Below are positions 9,470-18,511 of a DNA stretch of 64,000 nt, piece by piece. Position numbers and translations under genes: made by a program. Below the pieces are notes generated by a model. The model did no database searches and was not told the origin of the DNA. It saw nothing but the letters and a program-made list of their open reading frames with translations. The DNA comes from Acinetobacter nosocomialis (lineage in GTDB: Bacteria; Pseudomonadota; Gammaproteobacteria; Pseudomonadales; Moraxellaceae). The stretch spans positions 1,488,001-1,552,000 of the forward strand of contig CP107049.1 of the NCBI GenBank assembly GCA_025736915.1, in the 5' to 3' direction. Numbering within the stretch: the first letter of the stretch is position 1; every line of letters begins with the position of its first letter.

Positions 9470-9946
9470 TTGAAAATCAGTTTAAGTTTACAACAAGACT
9501 TTCAATCACCTGAGTTAGAGCTCAAACGAGCTCAACTCAAAAAAATTATTGAGACCACTTTACGCCACGTTGGCTACAAAGAAGATTGTGAAATTGGTGT
9601 CGCATGTGTTGATTTGGAAGAAAGCCATCAACTTAACTTGCAATATCGTGAGAAAGATAAACCTACCAATGTTCTCTCTTTTCCAAGTGATATTCCTGAA
9701 GAAGTTCTACCAATGCTTGATGCATTACCCCTAGGCGATTTAGTGATTTGTATTCCAGTGGTATTACAAGAAGCTTTGGAACAAAAGAAAACTGCACAAA
9801 ATCATTTTGCACATCTTTTAGTACATGGTGTTCTGCATTTACTGGGTTATGACCATGAAACCAGCGATGAAGATGCAGAAGAAATGGAGGGCTTAGAGAT
9901 CGAAATTTTAGCTAAACTCAATATTGCCAATCCGTATCAGGAATAA
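9470..9946 (+). CDS. ybeY: rRNA maturation endoribonuclease YbeY
   Basis: A 158-residue zinc-dependent RNase needed for 16S rRNA 3' maturation and 70S quality control. The signature [11 protein letters not shown] gives zinc ligands H119, H123 and H129, and the family arginine lies in [16 protein letters not shown]. The start is TTG at 9470, with AAGGA six bases upstream. That ribosome site lies just outside the right end of the inserted element, so translation signals survived the insertion. Transcription must read through the hairpin-rich element to reach this gene from the miaB-ybeZ promoter. Confidence 0.95.
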   Translation: MKISLSLQQDFQSPELELKRAQLKKIIETTLRHVGYKEDCEIGVACVDLEESHQLNLQYREKDKPTNVLSFPSDIPEEVLPMLDALPLGDLVICIPVVLQEALEQKKTAQNHFAHLLVHGVLHLLGYDHETSDEDAEEMEGLEIEILAKLNIANPYQE

Positions 9947-9997
9947 TCAATTTCTCTAAAACTATTAAGTGTGCAATTAGCCTCTTAATTTATTTTT

Positions 9998-10031
9998 AAA
10001 ATGTGGATATCCTAAAAGTTATCCACATTTT
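9998..10031. terminator. Bidirectional terminator between ybeY and tonB-like gene
   Basis: AAATGTGGAT pairs with ATCCACATTT across 12 bases, with T-rich flanks on both strands. Confidence 0.8.
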
Positions 10032-10035
10032 TTTA

Positions 10036-10920
10036 TTAATGAACCTCAAACTCAGCTTCAGCTGGATCAAAACGCCAAGTACGAATAATACGAAGCTCCG
10101 AAATATCTTTCATATTTGCATCAAAACGACCAAACGGCGCTCCCCGACGTACTGATGCCTTTGCTGCCTCATCTAAAACTGGATGTCCTGAACTTTCAAG
10201 TAAACGAATTGCACGGATTCCCCCTTGAGCATTCAAAATCACCATAAGGCGAACTTCACCTTTTAACTGTTGTTGTTTAGCTTCTTCTGGATAGTAACGG
10301 TTACCGTAAAGTTCCACTTTTTCACGGAATTTATCTAAATAAGCTGCTGAAGCATCTTTCTTAGCTTGAATACCATCCACTGTTTTTATTTTCTGTTGGC
10401 GACTGAAATCTTGCTGACGTTGCAAATATTGAGCTTCAAGGCTGGCAACCATTGCAGCTTTGGCCTGGAACTGGCTTTGTAACTGTTCAAGTGCTTTTTT
10501 CCTTTGGCTCTGCTCTGCTTGTTTCTGCCAACTCAACACAGTCATGAGTACTTTTTCTTCAAACTTAAGTTCTCTTTGTTGCTGTACTTTTTCTAAACTT
10601 TCTAACTGAGCTTCTCCAGTTGAAGCATCAGTCGGCATAGGGGTTGGGGAGTTACTAGACATCCGATGGGCTGCTCGAAATGCTCCTGAACCTTGCTGGT
10701 CTGCTTGAGCTAAAAAATCTGCATGCTTAACCACATCTTCAGTAGGACGAATAGATATCGCGATTTCTTTAGTTGACTGTTCTGATGGCGCAGGCATCGC
10801 AAAATGGATGAGCAGCACAAAAGTATGCAGTAAGATTGCAAGTATTATTGCGACAATAAAGACTCGGTCTTGCCACCAATAATGAAAAGGCTCTATAGAA
10901 AGACTTCTTTTTTTCAACAT
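10036..10920 (-). CDS. TonB-family energy transducer
   Basis: A 294-residue protein from the ATG at 10920. One N-terminal membrane anchor (VFIVAIILAILLHTFVLLIHF) is followed by a long charged, Gln-rich periplasmic coiled coil. The C-terminal TonB domain has YYPEEAKQQQLKGEVRLMV, ending in RTWRFDP. TonB proteins pass proton-motive energy from ExbB/ExbD to outer-membrane receptors. No exbB, exbD or receptor gene is adjacent, and the usual Pro-rich linker is replaced by the Gln/Lys-rich coil, so it may be a variant used for one receptor or for envelope integrity. The open frame extends to a TTG at 10971, which is less likely. Confidence 0.85.
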   Translation of the reverse strand: MLKKRSLSIEPFHYWWQDRVFIVAIILAILLHTFVLLIHFAMPAPSEQSTKEIAISIRPTEDVVKHADFLAQADQQGSGAFRAAHRMSSNSPTPMPTDASTGEAQLESLEKVQQQRELKFEEKVLMTVLSWQKQAEQSQRKKALEQLQSQFQAKAAMVASLEAQYLQRQQDFSRQQKIKTVDGIQAKKDASAAYLDKFREKVELYGNRYYPEEAKQQQLKGEVRLMVILNAQGGIRAIRLLESSGHPVLDEAAKASVRRGAPFGRFDANMKDISELRIIRTWRFDPAEAEFEVH

Positions 10921-11153
10921 AATCTTAAAAGCATATAAATGCCTTTTCCCCACGGTATCAATACCGAACAAAATACAAACTGATATTCAAATATGGATAA
11001 AAATGTGATTCACTTCAAATATGAGCTTTTATCCATTTTCATTTTGTGAAAATGTATCAATTAAATTTGTTACACTGCAATATCAAAACCTGTTTTTTAT
11101 CATAATAAAGATTGTGTTGATTCTTTAGTAAATCATCATCTGGAAGTTCTTTT

Positions 11154-11825
11154 ATGCAAACGCTATTTTCCTCATTAGTCAAACGTCTTCATAAAGTCTA
11201 CCGAAAAGCTGAAGCCTTCATTGAGGAAGAAAGAGATTTTACATTATCGCAAACTTTTCTAAATGCGACCTTAGAACGTTACGTAACGAATAATGTCGAG
11301 TTTTTAGATGATTTACATGCAGACCTTTATCATGACTGGTTAAGGCTCTATGCCACCATGCATATCAAAGGTTTAGAAACGACTTTATCTGTCGACTTAA
11401 AATTGATTCAGATGGAATTTAATAAAGAACAGCAACTTATAGTTTTTGAACAAATTAGTAATACACAAATTGTAGAAGCTAAATATAAAAATTTCTGGCA
11501 AAAAATTGCTGTGAAAGCTGCTATTTTTTACTATCACAAAATTCTAAAAAAAGACCCATTGGGTATGATTTTGGAGCGTTTTAACGTAGCCCAAGAAAAA
11601 GATGATCTTATCTTCCTAGACCTGAATCGTTGGTTTGGTAAAAAAGCCAGCATTATTGAAACATTGGGCAAAGTTCATATTAACTATGCACGGGTTCGTG
11701 AAGCAGAATTGGTCGTCTTTGGTAATGTTAATCTCGCCGCCTTACTTTTCCGAGATCAAGATGATGACTTTGAGGATGATCTGGAAGACACTGAAATTAC
11801 GCCAATACAGCAAAAAGATGCATAA
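11154..11825 (+). CDS. Conserved-looking protein of unknown function
   Basis: A 223-residue soluble protein with no signal peptide or membrane segment and no recognised domain. It is helical and charged at the start (LVKRLHKVYRKAEAFIEEERDF). A central region reads like a mixed alpha/beta domain with repeated hydrophobic strands (LETTLSVDLKLIQMEF, IVFEQISNTQIVEAKY). The tail is very acidic (DDDFEDDLEDTE). GGAAG lies about eight bases before the ATG. The gene stands alone between divergent tonB-like and DUF3108 genes. A coding assignment is supported by codon pattern and ribosome site only. Confidence 0.65.
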   Translation: MQTLFSSLVKRLHKVYRKAEAFIEEERDFTLSQTFLNATLERYVTNNVEFLDDLHADLYHDWLRLYATMHIKGLETTLSVDLKLIQMEFNKEQQLIVFEQISNTQIVEAKYKNFWQKIAVKAAIFYYHKILKKDPLGMILERFNVAQEKDDLIFLDLNRWFGKKASIIETLGKVHINYARVREAELVVFGNVNLAALLFRDQDDDFEDDLEDTEITPIQQKDA

Positions 11826-11982
11826 CAACTGTATGAGCTAAAGAAATTTATTGTTAAAAAACACAAAGAGATTACATATTTAGCATAAATCCTGATTTTT
11901 TCTCCATGATCAGCAGGCATAATATGCAAAAGTCATAGATGCATCAGCACTGACCTTTCAGTCTGTACAAGGATATTTACTT

Positions 11983-13343
<1,361 letters not shown>

Positions 13344-13355
13344 AATTATTTAAAT

Positions 13356-13383
13356 AAAAAAGAGCGGAGTTCCGCTCTTTTTT
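13356..13383. terminator. Bidirectional terminator xpt/wrbA
   Basis: AAAAAAGAGCGGA and TCCGCTCTTTTTT form a GC-rich stem with A and T tracts on both sides, between convergent genes. Confidence 0.92.
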
Positions 13384-13395
13384 ATTTTTATAAGA

Positions 13396-14055
<660 letters not shown>

Positions 14056-14277
14056 TTATGAAATTTTAGAGGTGATTGATTTTTAAGGGCAACAGTAACA
14101 AATATCGGTAAAAGCTTTTTACTACGTTTTGTTACGATGATACATACGGAACTTTCAGAATACTTTTTTATTCTTTAGGTTAAAGTTTACCCACATCAAA
14201 GATAGTGTTCTCAACCGAATACACCGGTGAATATCAATCACCCACATCATGATTAAAAAAATCGGGATAGATGACGC

Positions 14278-15525
14278 ATGTTAGAACGTTTTTTGAAGAG
14301 ACTTCCTTTTTATAACAAGACCTGGTTTCAATTTATTTTATTTGTAATTAAGCGTTTTGAAGCTGATCGCTGCCGAGAACAAGCTGGCGCTCTCACCTAT
14401 ACAACTCTTTTTGCTGTTGTGCCGATGCTAACAGTATTTTTAGTTATTATTTCTTCAATTAAAGCCTTAGAACCTGCAAGACAACAGTTGCAGCACCTAA
14501 TTTATAGTAATTTTTTACCTAAAAGCACCATTGCATTTGATAAGGCACTCAATGCTTTTACCGAAAAATCCAGTAATTTAACTGTGATTGGTGTGCTGTT
14601 TCTATTTGTCACCACAGTTTTAATGCTGACAACAATTGAAACTGCCTTTAATCGCATATGGAGAGTAAAAGAAACTCGTAGCGGCATTGTAGGCTTTATG
14701 CGCTACTGGACCATTATTTCGCTTGGTCCCATTATTTTAGGTAGTGCATTTGTTATTTCATCAACCGTTGCATCAATGAACTTATTAAGTAATAACTTCA
14801 CGGGTTATCAACTTGATGGTGCATTTCTACTTTGGCTTATTTCTTTTGTTCTTACTGTTTTGGGATTCTTTATTTTATATTGGACCATTCCCAACCGCAC
14901 AGTTCCCTTATTTTCAGCAGCAATTGCCGCGTGTTTGAGTGCTGTATTGTTTGAAATACTTAAGAATTTATTCGGCTTTTTGATGTCTAACTTCACCAGT
15001 TATGAAATCATATATGGTGCATTTGCAGCAGTACCTATTTTCTTATTATGGGTATTCTTATCTTGGAATATTGTATTACTCGGTGTCGAGGTGAGTTTTG
15101 CCCTTACCGCTTTTCATTCAGGCAAAGAACAAAAAAGACATCCAGTACTCATGCTACTCGATATTTTAGAATTATTTTATAAAAAGCAAAAACTTGGTGA
15201 AAGTGTAAATGATAAAGAAGCATTAGAAATTTTAGGCCGTGGCGAAATTGGCCGGTGGCCCGCTTATGTTGTCTTACTCGAAGAGCAAAATTTGGTTAAA
15301 CGCACAGATAAAGATGAATATGTTTTAGTCCGTAATTTATCTCAAGTCGACTTTTGGAGTTTCTTTACCGCATTACCTTATCCACTTCCATTACGCCCAG
15401 ATGTATTAAATGTGCATGATGATGACGAATGGATGGAAAAAATCGGCCCAGCTTTAGTTGAGTCCAATGACTATTTGGCAGCTAAACTCTCTATTCCACT
15501 TTCAACAATTTTTGAAGATAAATAG
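14278..15525 (+). CDS. YihY/BrkB-family inner-membrane protein
   Basis: A 415-residue protein with about six membrane segments in residues 25-285. It has the family opening FEADRCREQAGALTYTTLFAVVPML and the helix-loop ending ILLWVFLSWNIVLLGVEVSFAL. The last 120 residues form a soluble winged-helix-like domain (KEALEILGRGEIGRWPAYVVLLEEQNLVKR). YihY was once proposed to be RNase BN, which is no longer accepted; its role is unknown. No neighbour suggests a partner. Confidence 0.9.
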   Translation: MLERFLKRLPFYNKTWFQFILFVIKRFEADRCREQAGALTYTTLFAVVPMLTVFLVIISSIKALEPARQQLQHLIYSNFLPKSTIAFDKALNAFTEKSSNLTVIGVLFLFVTTVLMLTTIETAFNRIWRVKETRSGIVGFMRYWTIISLGPIILGSAFVISSTVASMNLLSNNFTGYQLDGAFLLWLISFVLTVLGFFILYWTIPNRTVPLFSAAIAACLSAVLFEILKNLFGFLMSNFTSYEIIYGAFAAVPIFLLWVFLSWNIVLLGVEVSFALTAFHSGKEQKRHPVLMLLDILELFYKKQKLGESVNDKEALEILGRGEIGRWPAYVVLLEEQNLVKRTDKDEYVLVRNLSQVDFWSFFTALPYPLPLRPDVLNVHDDDEWMEKIGPALVESNDYLAAKLSIPLSTIFEDK

Positions 15526-15576
15526 AAAATAAGATTATTTATTCATATAAAAATCTTCTATATCCAGACAATAAAA

Positions 15577-15605
15577 AACCCTATTATCAGTTCAATAATA
15601 GGGTT
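15577..15605. terminator. Bidirectional terminator
   Basis: AACCCTATTAT pairs with ATAATAGGGTT, with an A tract upstream, between convergent yihY-like and FAH-family genes. Confidence 0.85.
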
Positions 15606-15629
15606 CAAAACTTAGCGATTTAAATCAAA

Positions 15630-16271
15630 TTATGCTTTAACAAAGGTTTCCCAAACAAAATCTTGAGTAGCACCTTTCAAAGTCATTTTTAGCTGATCAC
15701 CAGCATGCAGTGGCCCCACTCCTGCTGGCGTACCCGTCATAATGACATCGCCTGATTCAAGTGAAAACACCTGATTAATATCAGTTAAAAGTTCGCCAAT
15801 AGTAAACATTAACAGTGCAGTATTACCATCTTGACGCAATTCATCATTAATATGGAAAGTGAATTTGGTCTCTTCCCAATTGGTAATTTCACTTACATCT
15901 ACCCAGTCCGCAAGTACACATGAACCATCAAATGCTTTTGCTCTTTCCCAAGGCTGACCTTTATCTTTTAATTCATTTTGCATATCACGCAAAGTTAAAT
16001 CTAACCCTAAAGTTACAGCACCAATAGCTTGCAATACTTTTTGCGGATCAGTTTCGCCTTTTAGTGGCTTATCAATACGCAAAACAAATTCGCATTCGAA
16101 ATGGCAACTACCCCAAGATGGATTCCACGAAATACCTTCATCTAAACCAATCAAACTACTTGGTGGCTTGATAAACAATACTGGTCGTCCCGGCATTGCA
16201 TTGTTCAGCTCTTTTACATGATCAGCATAACTTCTGCCCACACAAACGATTTTTGAAGGACGTGTTTTCAT
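15630..16271 (-). CDS. Fumarylacetoacetate hydrolase (FAH) family protein
   Basis: A 213-residue single-domain FAH protein. It shows the SYADHVKE opening, PVLFIKPPSSLI, the metal-binding HFECEFVLRID (E..E), a GLDLTLRDMQ segment with the conserved Asp, and the closing GDVIMTGTPAGVGPL. It resembles YcgM-type acylpyruvase or oxaloacetate decarboxylase/tautomerase proteins. The exact substrate among acylpyruvates and oxaloacetate cannot be fixed by sequence. It is probably co-transcribed with the upstream YcxB-like gene (40 bp gap). Confidence 0.88.
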   Translation of the reverse strand: MKTRPSKIVCVGRSYADHVKELNNAMPGRPVLFIKPPSSLIGLDEGISWNPSWGSCHFECEFVLRIDKPLKGETDPQKVLQAIGAVTLGLDLTLRDMQNELKDKGQPWERAKAFDGSCVLADWVDVSEITNWEETKFTFHINDELRQDGNTALLMFTIGELLTDINQVFSLESGDVIMTGTPAGVGPLHAGDQLKMTLKGATQDFVWETFVKA

Positions 16272-16310
16272 GAGGCTTCCTTTATTGTTGCGACTAATAA
16301 TTCTAATAAC

Positions 16311-16811
16311 TTATTTCTTAAATGTATTTTCAAATACAGTTTGATCTGAAACTTGAGCAAAGGCACGTTTCGGTACAATAATGACCGTTTTGTTTTTTAA
16401 CTCAAGCATATAAGTCAGTTTACCCTTAGCAAAAGTCTGCACATCGCCATACTGTACGACTTGTTTACGACCAGCAGCATAGAGTTCAAAATAATCTTGG
16501 TATAAATCGATCCCTTGCTCACTCTTACCAAATTGATAACGTACAAACTGACGCTTGAACATCATAGGTAAAAGCCAATAGCGCATTAGACCTTGCATAA
16601 TCAGGAAAAAAATACCCAAAGCAACATAGTAGCGACCAACGCCTGATAAGCCTAAATAAAAACCCCAAATAACAATTGCAATACTAATAACAGGGGTTAA
16701 AAAACGTGTGAATTGTTTCTTTCCGAATGTCACCAAGCCAAACCCGTCTTGAGACTCTTCTAAATTTAAATAATAACGTAAAGATAAAGCGCTTTTTTGC
16801 TCGGTCATCAC
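16311..16811 (-). CDS. YcxB-like membrane protein
   Basis: A 166-residue protein with two membrane helices (about residues 38-80: FLTPVISIAIVIWGFYLGL and YVALGIFFLIMQGLM). A C-terminal soluble beta domain follows (EQGIDLYQDYFELYAAG...VQYGDVQTFAKG...IIVPKRAF), the pattern of YcxB-like C-terminal domains. Function is unknown. It sits directly upstream of the FAH-family gene on the same strand. Confidence 0.7.
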   Translation of the reverse strand: MMTEQKSALSLRYYLNLEESQDGFGLVTFGKKQFTRFLTPVISIAIVIWGFYLGLSGVGRYYVALGIFFLIMQGLMRYWLLPMMFKRQFVRYQFGKSEQGIDLYQDYFELYAAGRKQVVQYGDVQTFAKGKLTYMLELKNKTVIIVPKRAFAQVSDQTVFENTFKK

Positions 16812-17031
16812 TATGTGTCAATATTGAATAAATCGAAACTATTAGAGCATATTCATCTACGCTTTAAAATGAATCAAAAGTGATTTTTTATTTTTGCTCA
16901 CACGATAAAGCTTTCATTCGTACAAGTTGTTTACTCGTTTCATATATAGAACGTAGATTCATATTTATAAGGCTTATTTCATATTCTTAAATTTATAGAA
17001 TGTTTCTATTGTCTCTTTAGTGGAATCCGTC

Positions 17032-17724
17032 ATGTCTTTCTTTGCAAAACTATTTGGCTTAAATCAAAAAACGACAGCTCAAGAAGATGTGGCTTTAAAA
17101 GCCGCTCAAGAGCTAAAATCTTCAAATGAAACTTCTTTTATAGAACTCATTAAAAACCGCCGCTCTATTTATGCAATTGGAAATAACTTAAACCAATCAA
17201 ATAGTGAAATTGAAAAGTTAATTCAAGAAGCAATCAAACATAGCCCTTCTGCATTTAACTCTCAATCATCTCGCGCTGTTATTTTATTTGGACAATCACA
17301 TCAAAAATTCTGGGATATAGTTCTAGAAGTTTTAAGAAGTATTATCCCAGCTGAAGCTGTATCTGGAACAGAACAAAAAATTCAAAGTTTTGCCGCTGGT
17401 GCAGGCACAGTTTTGTTTTATGAAGATCAGAACGTAGTTAAAGGCTTACAAGAACAGTTTGAAGCTTATGCTGATAATTTTCCAATCTGGTCTGAGCACT
17501 CAACAGCAATCGCTCAATTTGCAGTTTGGAACGTATTAGCTGAACAAGGTGTTGGTGCTTCATTGCAACACTACAACCCAATTATTGATGAGAAAATTAA
17601 TGCTGCTTTCTATATCCCAGCTGAATGGAAGCTAAGAGCTCAGTTAGTTTTTGGTTCTATTGAAGGTAACGCGGGTGAAAAAGCCTTTATTGACGATGCA
17701 AACCGTTTTAAAACATTCGGCTAA
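17032..17724 (+). CDS. Nitroreductase family protein
   Basis: A 230-residue FMN oxidoreductase. It has the RRSIYAIG N-terminal FMN-phosphate arginines, SPSAFNSQSSRAVILFG, and WNVLAEQGVGASLQHYNP, all typical of the YdgI/MhqN-like nitroreductase branch. Such enzymes reduce nitro compounds or quinones with NAD(P)H. About 20 extra residues with an amphipathic MSFFAKLFGL start precede the domain. ATG 17032 is chosen over the in-frame GTG at 17020 because TGGAA precedes it at a suitable distance. Confidence 0.88.
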   Translation: MSFFAKLFGLNQKTTAQEDVALKAAQELKSSNETSFIELIKNRRSIYAIGNNLNQSNSEIEKLIQEAIKHSPSAFNSQSSRAVILFGQSHQKFWDIVLEVLRSIIPAEAVSGTEQKIQSFAAGAGTVLFYEDQNVVKGLQEQFEAYADNFPIWSEHSTAIAQFAVWNVLAEQGVGASLQHYNPIIDEKINAAFYIPAEWKLRAQLVFGSIEGNAGEKAFIDDANRFKTFG

Positions 17725-17752
17725 TAGATAATCCTTGAATCTAGATCTTTTT

Positions 17753-17780
17753 AAAGCTGGTTGTCATGTGCACCAGCTTT
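17753..17780 (+). terminator. Terminator after nitroreductase gene
   Basis: AAAGCTGGT pairs with ACCAGCTTT over a 10-base loop, and T's follow. Confidence 0.85.
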
Positions 17781-17812
17781 TTTATTAGAATCATAAAAAA
17801 TGGGCACAAAAA

Positions 17813-17832
17813 AACCGCTATATATAGCGGTT
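17813..17832 (-). terminator. Terminator of tRNA-Arg copy 1
   Basis: On the minus strand AACCGCTA / TAGCGGTT forms a hairpin followed by seven T's. Confidence 0.85.
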
Positions 17833-17843
17833 AATTCTTCAAG

Positions 17844-17920
17844 TGGTGCGCTCAGAGAGATTCGAACTCCCGACCCCTTAGTTCGTAGCCAAGTGCTCTA
17901 TCCAGCTGAGCTATGAGCGC
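17844..17920 (-). tRNA. tRNA-Arg(ACG), copy 1
   Basis: A 77-nt cloverleaf with encoded CCA. The acceptor is GCGCTCA/TGAGCGC, the T loop is GTTCGAAT, and the anticodon loop CTACGAA reads CGN codons through ACG (A34 normally becomes inosine). It is identical over its full length to the copies at 21935 and 22051. It appears to have its own promoter. Confidence 0.97.
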
Positions 17921-17936
17921 GTACTTGATGGAGGGC

Positions 17937-17942
17937 ATTATA
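17937..17942 (-). promoter_or_regulatory. -10 element for tRNA-Arg copy 1
   Basis: A perfect TATAAT on the minus strand lies 16 bases upstream of the tRNA 5' end. The -35 is poor, but the upstream DNA is very AT-rich. Confidence 0.5.
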
Positions 17943-18386
17943 CGCAGTTTTTCTATTTTAGAAAGGACTTTTTCATCTTTTTGTCATCAAGCGTCTAGTT
18001 CTTAGCCATAACAAAATATCTTGGTAGCCTAGCTTTCCTAAAAAGGGGAATTTCTTGTCCATAAAATATATTTGAAATATTTTTTTTCAATTAAAGGTGC
18101 CCTCTTCTTTTATCCAATTTGGACATTTTGACCAAATTGACAGAATCAAAAGCCTAGTTTTTTAGTCAGGATTATATAAATAATATATTTCTACTTATGC
18201 AAAATTATTTTTATAAATAAAACTATTTAGCACTAATAATTATAAAAATAATAAAAAATGGAGGAAAATACACTCATCTTTAAACCATATATTATAAAAA
18301 AAATTATTATTTTTATGTCTAAATCAGAATGAATATCTAATTGTCAAAATATTATAAGTATCAAATTATTTGAGTAGAAATATGGA

Positions 18387-18415
18387 TTGACACTTTTTGA
18401 GATCTACCCAATACT
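18387..18415 (+). promoter_or_regulatory. Candidate sigma-70 promoter for the repeat-protein gene
   Basis: A perfect -35 TTGACA (18387-18392), a 17-bp spacer and AATACT as -10 (4 of 6). It predicts a start near 18422 and a leader of about 90 nt. Confidence 0.5.
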
Positions 18416-18422
18416 AAATTTT

Positions 18423-18450
18423 AATTATTGAGAAACATATCTCAATAATT
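18423..18450 (+). promoter_or_regulatory. Perfect 11-bp inverted repeat at the predicted +1
   Basis: AATTATTGAGA and TCTCAATAATT flank a 6-base loop. Its position at the predicted transcription start suggests either an operator that blocks initiation or an RNA hairpin at the extreme 5' end. Confidence 0.5.
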
Positions 18451-18511
18451 GCCTAACGCAATAAATAAATACTTACTTAAAAATACATAAATATACAGGA
18501 AATAGACCATC

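Larger units (their letters stand above)
17805..17927. repeat. Left copy of ~123-bp direct repeat (tRNA-Arg plus terminator)
   Basis: The segment from CACAAAAAAACCGCT to GTACTTG matches 21895-22019 nearly base for base: terminator hairpin, TTAATTCTTCAAG spacer, whole tRNA-Arg and the first bases beyond its 5' end. Differences are confined to the hairpin loop and single-base indels. Together the copies bracket the 4-kb islet. Confidence 0.85.
17943..18511. other. AT-rich gene-free region before the repeat-protein gene
   Basis: About 570 bp with no plausible ORF. It is markedly AT-rich (for example 18180-18360), unlike the neighbouring coding DNA and typical of silenced or horizontally acquired control regions. 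Apart from the promoter and inverted repeat listed near 18387-18450, I see no clear structure. Confidence 0.6.

Noticed and set aside
8105-9946. The ybeZ-ybeY spacer as a small-RNA gene
   Set aside because: The inverted ends and flanking TA fit a transposable element better; no promoter within it is convincing. An RNA made from it is still possible.
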